41,189 bases of DNA from Bacteroidota bacterium (lineage in GTDB: Bacteria; Bacteroidota; Bacteroidia; Bacteroidales; GCA-2748055): NCBI GenBank assembly GCA_024244665.1, contig JAAEOI010000445.1:1-41189 (forward strand). The letters are read 5' to 3'. The position numbers and the translations under genes were made by a program. Positions 26,046-33,948 of this stretch are shown one piece after another; positions within the stretch are counted from its first letter, which is position 1, and every line of letters begins with the position of its first letter. Under the pieces are notes generated by a model, which made no database searches, had not been told where the DNA came from, and saw only the letters and a program-made list of their open reading frames with translations.

Positions 26046-27338
26046 TCAATCCTCGTCCCTGAAGAACAATTCTTCTTTAAGGGTAACAATTCTGTCCTCC
26101 ACAATGACCCTGATGGAAATATCCTGACTGGATTGCTTCTTCTCCGGGAGTTTGTCCAATGCATCGAGATAGTGCTGGTAGTCCACCAGTGCTTCCTTTG
26201 ATTTATGCATGCTGTTATCCAGGATGGAGGCCATGAAATAGAGTGAGGCAACGTTTGTGCTATCGGTTTTCCAGGCCAGTGCGTAAAGGGAGTAAGCCTC
26301 CTCGTATTCCATTTCCAGTCGTTTGATGTTGCCCTGTTCGGAATAAATGCGAGAGCTAATCTTCGGATCGGGCAGCATAAGCTGTAAGGATTTGTTCAGG
26401 TGGGCCATGGCCTCTGGTTTGGCTTTTGTTGTGGACATGCTGGCTCCCAGGAAGAAAAAGGTTTCGGCGTCCAGGGTATCCTTTGTTGCTGCAATCTGAA
26501 GAGATTTGATGGCGGCATCAAAATCCAACCTGAGATAGTGGCAGATTCCTTTAAATTTGAAACTGAATGTAGTTGAGTCTCCCAGGCGATTTGCATATTC
26601 GAAATAGCGAGCGCCATCATGTGGCTCTCCCATCTTGTAATATGCATAAGCAAGCAGTTTACTGAACTTGATACTGGTGGTGTCGATGGTCAACATGTGC
26701 TCACAGATGGGGACCGTCATCCATGGCTCACCGGCCTTTATATTTAGGTTTCCCAGGGCGAATGCAGCATTCTGGTTGTCTGGATAGTATAACAGCGCCT
26801 TTTTGTAAAAGACAATGGCCCCGCTGTTGTTGTGCCTGTTCAGAATATCTCCCATTTTCATGAGCCCCGAAAGGTTCATTGAATCGATGACCAGGACCCG
26901 GTTTAATGCTTCAATGGCCTGCTGGCTATGCTGGCGGAAGGAGGCAATCTCGGCTAGCTTCAGCCATGAGGAGACATCTGTGCTGTCATTTTTCACAAGT
27001 GTGGCATAGCTGTCCTTTGCTTTGACAAAATAGCCCGCTTCAAACTGCTGTAAAGCCAGCATCCTGTGCATCCTGAGATCACCAGGGTGGCTTTCCAGGC
27101 CGATTTCAAGTGTCCGGATCGCCTCATCGGTCTGGCCCAGTTGTGCCTGGGAAAGAACCTGGAGGTAAAAGGTATTGAAGGCCGTATCGCCCGCTTCAAT
27201 CAGGGCCTGGGTTTGAGATAATACGCCCCGGTAATCGCCTGAGTAGTATTGGTTAGTAAGATTCTCCTGTGCGAGGACGGCCTTAGTGACACCTGCCAGT
27301 AAAATGGCACCCAGGATCAGGCATTGAAATTGTCTCAT
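26046..27338 (-). CDS. Exported tetratricopeptide-repeat protein
   Basis: A 430-residue protein from ATG 27338, chosen because it gives a signal peptide (MRQFQCLILGAILLAGVTKA, with a cut before Gln). The frame extends to a TTG at 27362, but this lies in a hairpin. The rest is a chain of TPR units, visible as repeats of A-x-x-x-L-x-x-A-x-x-x-x-P (for example ALNRVLVIDSMNLSGLMKMG, FYKKALLYYPDNQNAAFALG). It is the third gene after blaI and the M56 gene, 51 nt after the latter, so it probably belongs to the same regulon. Partner unknown. Confidence 0.86.
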   Translation of the reverse strand: MRQFQCLILGAILLAGVTKAVLAQENLTNQYYSGDYRGVLSQTQALIEAGDTAFNTFYLQVLSQAQLGQTDEAIRTLEIGLESHPGDLRMHRMLALQQFEAGYFVKAKDSYATLVKNDSTDVSSWLKLAEIASFRQHSQQAIEALNRVLVIDSMNLSGLMKMGDILNRHNNSGAIVFYKKALLYYPDNQNAAFALGNLNIKAGEPWMTVPICEHMLTIDTTSIKFSKLLAYAYYKMGEPHDGARYFEYANRLGDSTTFSFKFKGICHYLRLDFDAAIKSLQIAATKDTLDAETFFFLGASMSTTKAKPEAMAHLNKSLQLMLPDPKISSRIYSEQGNIKRLEMEYEEAYSLYALAWKTDSTNVASLYFMASILDNSMHKSKEALVDYQHYLDALDKLPEKKQSSQDISIRVIVEDRIVTLKEELFFRDED

Positions 27339-27353
27339 GATGGGAAAATGACC

Positions 27354-27372
27354 GCCGGACAACGGGTCCGGC
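27354..27372. other. Hairpin between the M56 and TPR genes
   Basis: GCCGGAC and GTCCGGC form a perfect 7-bp stem with a 5-nt loop, 15 nt upstream of the TPR start. There is no T-run behind it, so it looks like an RNA-processing or attenuation element rather than a terminator. Confidence 0.5.
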
Positions 27373-27389
27373 AGTCACAAGTTAAATAG

Positions 27390-28703
27390 TTATTGCAGAG
27401 TAAAATTTATGGGAAATGTAAACATCACATCTACGTTCTTACCTCTCTGTTTTGCTGGTGTCCAATCGGGTGATTCTGAAATGACCCTGATCGCTTCATC
27501 CTTTAGAAGCTGGATATACTTTTCATCGGGAGTTTTGGCATCCTTTACAAGGGTACGGTAAGTCACTACCACCACTTCATCAAGTGGTTTTCCTTCTGCC
27601 TTTGCCAGTGTTTCCGGGTCGGGAACCACTACTTTGCCCTCTTTGTTCACGATGAATTTGATAAAGATTTTCCCGCTGGCACCAGCCTCAGCTGCTTCCT
27701 TAGGGTATCTCACATTCCGGCCAATGTACTTTCGGAATTCAGTAGCTGGTTCTCCACCGTTGAAAGTGGGCATCTCTTCCACAACAAAGAACACTTTGCT
27801 TTCTTCTGTGACTTCTTGTGTCTTCAGGTCCTCTGCGGCTGTTGTTCCTTCTTTTTCCGTACATGATACGAAAATGAAGGCAATCGCAGTCAGCGGGATC
27901 AGCATGGCGATTTTCCAGCCGCTTCCCAATTTATAATTTTTGTTTAGCATAATGATTCGTTTTTTAATTTGATTACTGAACTGATTGGAAATAGAAGCGC
28001 TTCCTATATATTGATTCAATATTGACAATTGGTATTTCAGGGGATCGGTGCCTCTTCTAAGCACGGCAGAATCTGCCAGAAACTCCAGGTTGCGTATGAC
28101 CGCCTGGCGAAACAGCCATGCCACCGGATTGAACCAGTTGACCATGACAAACAGTTCCGTCAGGATGCGATCGATGGAGTGATACTCCCTTTTGTGTGTA
28201 ATTTCGTGATCCAGGATGTGGCTGAATGAATCCTCTTCGAGGGTATAGGGATCGATGAAGATATAGCCGAAAAATGAGCTGGCGTGAAAGGATGGATTAG
28301 CCAGCAGGATGGTCCCATTTACAGTTAGGCGCTCCGATGAGATAGCTGCCAGAGTAATACGGATTAACTGAAGGAGCAGTTTCAGAATGCCAAGCCCAAG
28401 GATTGCAAAGTAGATAATCATGGCGAGTTTGTACACTGTGAATGTCCCGGATGTTTCAGCAGCGGTTCCCTGACCGAAGACTGTAACTCCCTCCAGCTGT
28501 ATAGAGATGGGTGCAATGGTTCCAACAGGCATGCGTAAGCTGCTGGGCAGAAGTGGCAATATCAGTGGCAGAATAAGCACTCCGAGAAGGTATATCCTTC
28601 TAGCCATGAAGTTTCCGTCTTTCTCAAAAAAAAGCTTGTATGCTGCAAAAAGCACCATCAGAGCCATATTGAGTTCCAACAAGTATACGAAAAGGTTATT
28701 CAT
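27390..28703 (-). CDS. BlaR1/MecR1-type M56 metallopeptidase fused to a TonB C-terminal domain
   Basis: A 437-residue membrane protein. Helices lie near residues 8-25, 36-54 and 91-114. The zinc protease site is HEITH (166-170), with a likely third ligand E207 in NLEFLAD. A fourth helix (about 263-281) ends in a Cys (C281) followed by a linker, and residues about 305-437 form a TonB_C-like domain (RYPKEAAEAGASGKIFIKFI ... VMFTFPINF). In BlaR1 systems the protease cuts the BlaI repressor after sensing a signal; here the penicillin-binding sensor is replaced by the TonB-like domain, common in Bacteroidota. The start overlaps the blaI stop by 8 nt. The signal is unknown. Confidence 0.92.
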   Translation of the reverse strand: MNNLFVYLLELNMALMVLFAAYKLFFEKDGNFMARRIYLLGVLILPLILPLLPSSLRMPVGTIAPISIQLEGVTVFGQGTAAETSGTFTVYKLAMIIYFAILGLGILKLLLQLIRITLAAISSERLTVNGTILLANPSFHASSFFGYIFIDPYTLEEDSFSHILDHEITHKREYHSIDRILTELFVMVNWFNPVAWLFRQAVIRNLEFLADSAVLRRGTDPLKYQLSILNQYIGSASISNQFSNQIKKRIIMLNKNYKLGSGWKIAMLIPLTAIAFIFVSCTEKEGTTAAEDLKTQEVTEESKVFFVVEEMPTFNGGEPATEFRKYIGRNVRYPKEAAEAGASGKIFIKFIVNKEGKVVVPDPETLAKAEGKPLDEVVVVTYRTLVKDAKTPDEKYIQLLKDEAIRVISESPDWTPAKQRGKNVDVMFTFPINFTLQ

Positions 28704-29079
28704 GGTTGTCAGCTTTGTTTTTTAACTCCTCCATCATCTTAATGATCTCATCGGCCTCTTTCATATCCATAGACCCGCTTTTTCCAAAATGGGAGAGGGC
28801 CTGTTTCATGGAGTTGTTGAAGTAGTTCTTCATCAGGCTGGTGAAACGTTCGTTGCGGTACTGTTCCCGGCTTACCAGGGGGAAGTACTGGTGTGATTTG
28901 CCGAAGCTTCGATGATCCACAAATCCCTTTTTTTCAAGGATCCTGATAATTGTGGATACAGTATTGTAAGCCGGTTTCGGTTCGGGGAAGTGTTTCAGCA
29001 GCTCTTTCACAAAGCCCTCCTTCTCATCCCAGAGGATCTGCATGACCTGCTCTTCTGCTTTAGTTAAAATCGTTATCAT
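28696..29079 (-). CDS. BlaI/MecI/CopY-family repressor
   Basis: A 127-residue winged-helix repressor from ATG 29079 (MITILTKAEEQVMQILW, the usual family opening). An in-frame ATG at 29115 would add 12 residues and lie 2 nt from the operators, so it is less likely. The recognition helix region is KPAYNTVSTIIRILEKKG, followed by the wing (DHRSFGKSHQYFPLV), and the C-terminal part is a dimerisation helix. It overlaps the M56 gene by 8 nt, the standard blaI-blaR1 pairing. Two dyad operators lie just upstream, so the three-gene unit is probably autorepressed until the protease cleaves BlaI. Confidence 0.93.
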   Translation of the reverse strand: MITILTKAEEQVMQILWDEKEGFVKELLKHFPEPKPAYNTVSTIIRILEKKGFVDHRSFGKSHQYFPLVSREQYRNERFTSLMKNYFNNSMKQALSHFGKSGSMDMKEADEIIKMMEELKNKADNHE

Positions 29080-29117
29080 CTTGAATGCTTTGTATCGAAT
29101 CTTCGTTGCAAACATAA

Positions 29118-29153
29118 AACTAAAAACTTAGTTGTGCAACTAAAACGTTAGTT
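29118..29153. promoter_or_regulatory. Tandem dyad operators, probable BlaI binding sites
   Basis: Two dyads of the form AACTAA-N4-TTAGTT lie at 29118-29133 and 29138-29153, with centres 20 bp apart (about two helical turns). Between them TTAGTTG-TG-CAACTAA forms a third overlapping near-palindrome. The cluster is 38 nt upstream of the BlaI start. Binding is inferred from position and symmetry. Confidence 0.75.
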
Positions 29154-29385
29154 TATTTCAAATTATTTCAGTTTCCTTATTTATAATGGTTTGGTGTAAA
29201 CAGTTCAATTACTGCAAAAAGCGTGCTATAATTATTTAGAACGAATATTTATTTACAGGGAGTAGATAAAATAGTACGTTTGTTGTTATAGAAATCACAT
29301 CAAAATGATAATTTTACATCTTTGAATTGTGAAACAAATAACAACAGCGTTTTAATTAGTTTAAAAACAACGCATTACACTAAAT

Positions 29386-29393
29386 TATCTTTG
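29386..29393 (+). promoter_or_regulatory. Possible -7 promoter box of the hydrogenase operon
   Basis: TATCTTTG matches the Bacteroidota -7 consensus TAnnTTTG. It ends only 5 nt before the hydC ATG, which would give an almost leaderless mRNA. A matching -33 TTTG is not obvious, so this may be chance. The rest of 29154-29398 is AT-rich with no gene. Confidence 0.3.
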
Positions 29394-29398
29394 AGCTC

Positions 29399-29878
29399 AT
29401 GGAGACGATTATTGAAAACGAACAAGTAAAGGAGCTGGCCAACACGCATGGCCGGTCCCGTGAGAGCCTCATTCCCATCCTTCAGGACCTGGTGGTTCAA
29501 AACCGGTTCCTTTCCAAGCAGGACATGGTCGATGTGGCAAGAGAACTGGATATATCAGCTGCTGATGTATACGGAACAGCAACCTTTTACACATTTCTCG
29601 ATACAGAACCCAGGGGCAAATATGTGATCCGGATCTGTAAGACCATCTCATGTGCTATGAAGGGCAAAAATGCGATTCTTGCCACCATTGAAGAGATCCT
29701 GAAAGTGAAGCTGGGAGAGACCTCTGCCGACCTAAAGTTCAGTTTGCTTGAGGCAAACTGCATTGGATGGTGCCACAAAGCGCCTGCTATGCTTATCAAT
29801 GATACGCCTTACACAGAACTTACACCCAGGGCGGTGACTGAGATTTTGCGGGAATACATAAAGAACGGGAAAACATAA
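29399..29878 (+). CDS. hydC: NAD-linked [FeFe]-hydrogenase small subunit, NuoE-like
   Basis: A 159-residue thioredoxin-like [2Fe-2S] protein (HydC/HndA/NuoE). The cluster ligands are C80 and C85 (CKTISC) and C121 and C125 (CIGWC), in the NuoE spacing. The N-terminal helical part contains the family's VVQNRFLSKQDMVDVAREL and AADVYGTATFYTFL segments. In trimeric hydrogenases this subunit sits next to the flavin subunit. It is the first gene of the hydC-hydB-hydA operon, with 29 nt to the next gene. Confidence 0.93.
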   Translation: METIIENEQVKELANTHGRSRESLIPILQDLVVQNRFLSKQDMVDVARELDISAADVYGTATFYTFLDTEPRGKYVIRICKTISCAMKGKNAILATIEEILKVKLGETSADLKFSLLEANCIGWCHKAPAMLINDTPYTELTPRAVTEILREYIKNGKT

Positions 29879-29907
29879 AAAAGTAATCACTGAAAAACAT
29901 AAATAAC

Positions 29908-31068
29908 ATGAGTTCAAACCATGTAAAAAGAGTAGATCTTATTTTTGAAAAGGTCGAATGCCGGGATGTCCTGAAGAGGATCGTTGATATGGATCCCGAT
30001 TCCATCTGCCAGGAGGTACTCGATTCTGACCTGAAAGGTAGGGGCGGTGCCGGTTTTCCCACAGGGTTGAAATGGAGGTACACTGCACAGGAGGAAGAAC
30101 CGGTTAAATATATCATTTGTAATGCCGACGAAGGGGAACCCGGTACTTTCAAGGACCGTGAAATCCTTGACCAGGTTCCCGGAAAAGTGTTTTGCGGAAT
30201 GGCCATCGCGGGAAAAGCTGTGGGTGCAAAAATGGGATATATTTACCTTAGGGGTGAATATAAATTCCTGGTCCCCAAGCTGAACGAAAAGTTGATTAAG
30301 TTTCATCAAACCATGGATGAGTATAACCAGAACTTCAGGATCCAGATTCGCCTGGGGAGTGGTGCATACATCTGTGGTGAAGAGAGCGCCCTGTTTGAAT
30401 CCATCGAGGGAAAGAGGGGAGAACCACGTAACAAGCCTCCCTACCCGACCAAATCCGGACTATTCGGGAAACCTACCTCCATTAATAATGTGGAGACCCT
30501 GGTGTACACGGTGATGATCATGAACTATGGTGCGGAACACTTCAAGGAGCTCGGGACTAAAGATTCAAGGGGATCCAAAGTGTTTTCAATCTCAGGTGAT
30601 ACTCCCAAGGCGGGCATTTACGAATTGGAGCTCGGAATGACTGTGGATCAATTTGTGAATGATTTTGGTGATGGTGATACCAAGTCTGTACAGGTGGGAG
30701 GCGCATCAGGTTTTTGTGTTCCCAGGAAGAGATTTGCAGAGACAATCATTGGATTCGAAGGAATGCCTACCGGAGGATCCATGAAGCTGTTTAACTCTTC
30801 ACGTTCAATGTACAACGTACTTCACAACTACCTGGACTTCTTCACTGAGGAGTCATGCGGACAGTGCACCCCATGCAGGGTTGGTTGCCAGCAGCTCCTT
30901 AAAGGTGTTGAATCTGTTAAGAGGGGAGAGAAAAACTCCAAATACCTGGATGAGCTGGTTAAGCTGGCAAAGACCATGAAGAGGGCTTCAAAGTGCGGAC
31001 TGGGTCAGTCGGTGGGTAATGCTTTTGGATCCATCGTGGAGAACTTCAAGGAAGAGATCATTTACTAA
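29908..31068 (+). CDS. hydB: NAD-linked [FeFe]-hydrogenase flavin subunit, NuoF-like, core only
   Basis: A 386-residue flavoprotein that binds FMN and NAD(H). The NuoF motifs are clear: GRGGAGFPTGLKW, ADEGEPGTFKDRE, GSGAYICGEESAL and SINNVETL. The [4Fe-4S] ligands are C317, C320, C323 (SCGQCTPC) and C363. Bifurcating HydB proteins of about 600 residues add an N-terminal [2Fe-2S] domain and a C-terminal two-[4Fe-4S] domain; both are missing here, since the protein starts almost at the core and ends soon after C363. The stop is followed by an ordinary 25-nt gap, so this is not a truncation by mutation that I can see. It should link NADH to HydA. Confidence 0.93.
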   Translation: MSSNHVKRVDLIFEKVECRDVLKRIVDMDPDSICQEVLDSDLKGRGGAGFPTGLKWRYTAQEEEPVKYIICNADEGEPGTFKDREILDQVPGKVFCGMAIAGKAVGAKMGYIYLRGEYKFLVPKLNEKLIKFHQTMDEYNQNFRIQIRLGSGAYICGEESALFESIEGKRGEPRNKPPYPTKSGLFGKPTSINNVETLVYTVMIMNYGAEHFKELGTKDSRGSKVFSISGDTPKAGIYELELGMTVDQFVNDFGDGDTKSVQVGGASGFCVPRKRFAETIIGFEGMPTGGSMKLFNSSRSMYNVLHNYLDFFTEESCGQCTPCRVGCQQLLKGVESVKRGEKNSKYLDELVKLAKTMKRASKCGLGQSVGNAFGSIVENFKEEIIY

Positions 31069-31093
31069 TTGAAAATCGAAAAAACCAAATATC

Positions 31094-32875
31094 ATGGTAA
31101 GTTTATCCATTAATGGCATGCTGGTGAAAGTTCCCGAAGGAACCACCGTTCTTGAGGCTGCCAAAAAAATGAATTTCAGGATACCTACTCTATGCCATCA
31201 TGACGACCTCTGCGTGGCCGGTAATTGCCGGGTCTGTGTGGTGGAACAATTGGGAGCAAAAGCACTGCAAGCTGCCTGCGCCACACCAGTTTTCGAAGGG
31301 ATGCAGATCCTGACCAACTCACTGAAGGTGCGTTCAGCCCGAAAACACATCATAGAGCTGTTGCTTTCGGAACATAATGCCGACTGTACCAAGTGCTACA
31401 AGAACGGTATTTGTGAGCTTCAGAACCTATCCAATGAGTTTGCTGTTGGCGATCACCTTTTTATAGATCTCAATACAATTAAAGATTATACCGTCGATCG
31501 CTTTTCTCCATCCATACAGAAGGATGACAGCAAATGTATTCGCTGTCAACGCTGTGTGCGCACCTGCGAACAACTACAGGGTGTAAATGCACTTACGGTT
31601 GCCTTCAAAGGAGAAGAGCAGAGGATATCCACCTTTGAGGGTCTATCTATGGCGGAAGTGATCTGTACTAATTGCGGCCAGTGTATAAACCGTTGTCCCA
31701 CAGGGGCCCTGGTTGAGCGAACCTACCTGGACGAAGTCTGGGATGCCATTCTGGATCCTGCGAAACATGTGGTGGTTCAGACCGCCCCGGCTGTCAGGGT
31801 CGGCCTAGGCGAAGAGCTGGGCCTCGAACCCGGTAGAAGGGTGACAGGTCAGATGGTTTCTGCATTAAAACGGCTTGGTTTTGACTCGGTGCTTGATACA
31901 GATTTCACGGCCGATCTGACCATTATGGAAGAGGGAACGGAGCTGCTGACCAGGCTGAAGAAGGCATTGGTGGAAAAGGATCCCGATGTTGCTCTGCCCC
32001 TGACCACTTCCTGTTCACCCGGATGGATTAAATTCATTGAACATACTTTCCCGGAGTATCTTCCCAATGTATCAACCTGTAAGTCTCCGCAGCAGATGTT
32101 CGGGGCACTGGCAAAAACCTATTACCCTCAGACCAGGAACCTCGATCCCAAGGATATTGTAAGTGTATCCATCATGCCCTGTACGGCCAAGAAGTATGAA
32201 GCGAATCGTCCAGAAATGCGTGCGAGCGGATATAAAGATGTGGACTTTGTCCTGACCACCAGGGAACTGGCCAGGATGATTAAGCAGGCGGGTGTCGATT
32301 TTAATATGCTGACGGAGGACAAGTACGACAGCATCATGGGTGCTTCAACCGGAGCAGGTGTGATCTTTGGTGCCACCGGAGGTGTTATGGAAGCCGCCCT
32401 GAGGACTGCTTATGAGATCGTGACCGGCAGGCCGGTACCTTTTGAAAATCTGAACATCACCCCGGTTCGCGGAATCGAGGGCGTCAGGCAGGCATCTGTA
32501 ATGATCGAGGATTGTAAGGAGGAGTGGAGTTTCCTCAATGGAGTGGAGTTGAAGTGTGCTGTGGCTCACGGACTGGTTAACGCAAGGAAACTGATGGATG
32601 GAGTGAAGAGTGGTGAGATCAGTGTCCATTTCATCGAGGTGATGGCCTGTCCTGGCGGATGCCTGGGTGGTGGTGGGCAACCGATTCCCACCAATGAGGA
32701 GATCCGCAAAAAGCGGACCGAGGCGATCTATGCCGAGGATATGTCCATGGAGATCAGGAAGTCTCATGAGAATCCCGAAGTTGTAGGGATTTACAAGGAT
32801 TTCCTGGGAGAGCCACTCGGACATAAATCACATGAGCTGCTCCATACACACTATACGGAGCGGGTCAGGTACTAG
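31094..32875 (+). CDS. hydA: [FeFe]-hydrogenase catalytic subunit HydA
   Basis: A 593-residue catalytic subunit. Order of parts: N-terminal [2Fe-2S] domain (C34, C45, C48, C62; C40 is extra), a His-Cys3 cluster segment (HIIELLLSEHNADCTKC then C), two [4Fe-4S] sites (CIRCQRCVRTC and CTNCGQCINRC), and the H-cluster domain. The latter has L1 TSCSPGW (C307), L2 MPCTAKKYE (C363) and L3 MACPGGCLGGGGQP (C519, C523). After L3 comes a small-subunit-like tail without further cysteines. It makes or oxidises H2 with NAD(H) via HydB and HydC. The maturases HydE, HydF and HydG, which this enzyme needs, are not in the window. Confidence 0.96.
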   Translation: MVSLSINGMLVKVPEGTTVLEAAKKMNFRIPTLCHHDDLCVAGNCRVCVVEQLGAKALQAACATPVFEGMQILTNSLKVRSARKHIIELLLSEHNADCTKCYKNGICELQNLSNEFAVGDHLFIDLNTIKDYTVDRFSPSIQKDDSKCIRCQRCVRTCEQLQGVNALTVAFKGEEQRISTFEGLSMAEVICTNCGQCINRCPTGALVERTYLDEVWDAILDPAKHVVVQTAPAVRVGLGEELGLEPGRRVTGQMVSALKRLGFDSVLDTDFTADLTIMEEGTELLTRLKKALVEKDPDVALPLTTSCSPGWIKFIEHTFPEYLPNVSTCKSPQQMFGALAKTYYPQTRNLDPKDIVSVSIMPCTAKKYEANRPEMRASGYKDVDFVLTTRELARMIKQAGVDFNMLTEDKYDSIMGASTGAGVIFGATGGVMEAALRTAYEIVTGRPVPFENLNITPVRGIEGVRQASVMIEDCKEEWSFLNGVELKCAVAHGLVNARKLMDGVKSGEISVHFIEVMACPGGCLGGGGQPIPTNEEIRKKRTEAIYAEDMSMEIRKSHENPEVVGIYKDFLGEPLGHKSHELLHTHYTERVRY

Positions 32876-32903
32876 GAACACCAGTTTAAATTATATGATT
32901 CAG

Positions 32904-32934
32904 GGGGATGTCTTTCGGGGCATCCCCTATTTTT
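32904..32934 (+). terminator. Intrinsic terminator of the hydrogenase operon
   Basis: GGGGATG (32904-32910) pairs with CATCCCC (32921-32927) around a 10-nt loop, followed by TATTTTT. It lies 28 nt after the hydA stop. Confidence 0.85.
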
Positions 32935-33041
32935 CGGGGTATTTTGTCGCCACGTGGTTCTTCGCCCAAGGGCTCAGGTCCTCGGTAGTTTTGCTTCGAA
33001 AAAAATGCCATGTGGTACCCACACCTCTCAAGAGAAATAAT

Positions 33042-33419
33042 TTAGTCTAATTCGAAAAGCTCGAGGGTTTCTTTCTGCATCAGGACCCAGATGGAGTAGA
33101 CTCCTTTTGCTGTTCCTATGGGAATGTTCAGGCAGTTGATGGCAGATACGATCATTACCAGGATCCGTGCCCATGGCTTGTGTGATAAGAGCCCTATTCC
33201 ACCGATGATTCCCAGGCTCGCAAAGAATATGATCATGAGAGAGAGGGTTCCGCCCATGAAGGTCAGAATTTCTTCTACAAAGGGTTCATACTCAACAAAA
33301 CCCTGGGCAAAGTTAAATATGATGTATATCGTCAGGGCGCCAATCAGCCCAAGTAATCCAAATCCGATGTGGAGTGCTCCTACGAACGAGACGTGTTGTT
33401 TCATGTTTCTGTTTTCCAT
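33042..33419 (-). CDS. Small integral membrane protein of unknown function
   Basis: A 125-residue protein from ATG 33419 (a TTG two codons earlier is also possible). Three to four hydrophobic helices are visible near residues 10-34, 52-74, 82-98 and 100-115. No motif that I recognise. It starts 20 nt after the ProXp-like gene stops, third in a run with the LuxR-type regulator. Confidence 0.72.
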   Translation of the reverse strand: MENRNMKQHVSFVGALHIGFGLLGLIGALTIYIIFNFAQGFVEYEPFVEEILTFMGGTLSLMIIFFASLGIIGGIGLLSHKPWARILVMIVSAINCLNIPIGTAKGVYSIWVLMQKETLELFELD

Positions 33420-33439
33420 TTTCAATTGTTTTTAGATAG

Positions 33440-33940
33440 TTATTCAGTGTCGTAAAGATTGATGTATTCATATGAGTTCCCGCTCCAGTTGAGGAAAGCC
33501 ATGAAGGAGTCCTGGGAGATTACCACTGTGGCGGTGTTCTCATTGGGGTGAAATGTGATTAGCTCTGCCTTTTCCAGGGCCTTATCAAGGAAGAGGTGGA
33601 CATGGTTTTCCCTGTCATTGATGAGCCCGAAAACTGAAACAGAACCACCCGACAGACCCAGGTGCTTTTCCATTCTCTGTGGCGAGGCGAAGGAGATCTT
33701 TCCCTGTTTTAACCTCAGTTCCAGATCCCGGATGTTCAACTGACGGTCGTGACGGAGTATCACAAGGTAGTGCCGGTTGCCTTTGTGGTTTCTGAAGAAG
33801 AGGTTTTTGCAGTGGGTGGCATCGATCTTGTTCCAGTAGGGGAGCGCATCCTCAACAGTGGGGACGGGAGGATGATCAAAAATTTCGTATTTAATGTTCA
33901 GGCCATCCAGCACTTCCAGTACCTTCTCTCTATTGTCCAT
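33440..33940 (-). CDS. ProXp/YbaK-family aminoacyl-tRNA deacylase
   Basis: A 166-residue stand-alone editing domain. Family features: an early YEIFDHPPVPTVEDA, the CKNLFFRNHKG strand-turn with RHYLVILRHD, and a late Gly-rich GGSVSVFGLIND. This is the prolyl-tRNA-synthetase-associated (PrdX/ProXp-ala) branch, which clears mischarged Ala-tRNA(Pro). The family assignment is confident; the exact substrate is inferred. It lies between the LuxR-type regulator (8-nt gap) and a small membrane protein (20-nt gap). Confidence 0.87.
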   Translation of the reverse strand: MDNREKVLEVLDGLNIKYEIFDHPPVPTVEDALPYWNKIDATHCKNLFFRNHKGNRHYLVILRHDRQLNIRDLELRLKQGKISFASPQRMEKHLGLSGGSVSVFGLINDRENHVHLFLDKALEKAELITFHPNENTATVVISQDSFMAFLNWSGNSYEYINLYDTE

Positions 33941-33948
33941 GGGTCGTT

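Noticed and set aside
28000..28260. Possible separate small gene opposite the M56 protease
   Set aside because: The plus-strand frame is antisense to the HEITH region and has no start context.
31094..32875. HydA as the NADH-quinone oxidoreductase subunit NuoG
   Set aside because: The N-terminal iron-sulfur region is shared, but all three H-cluster motifs are present, so it is a hydrogenase.
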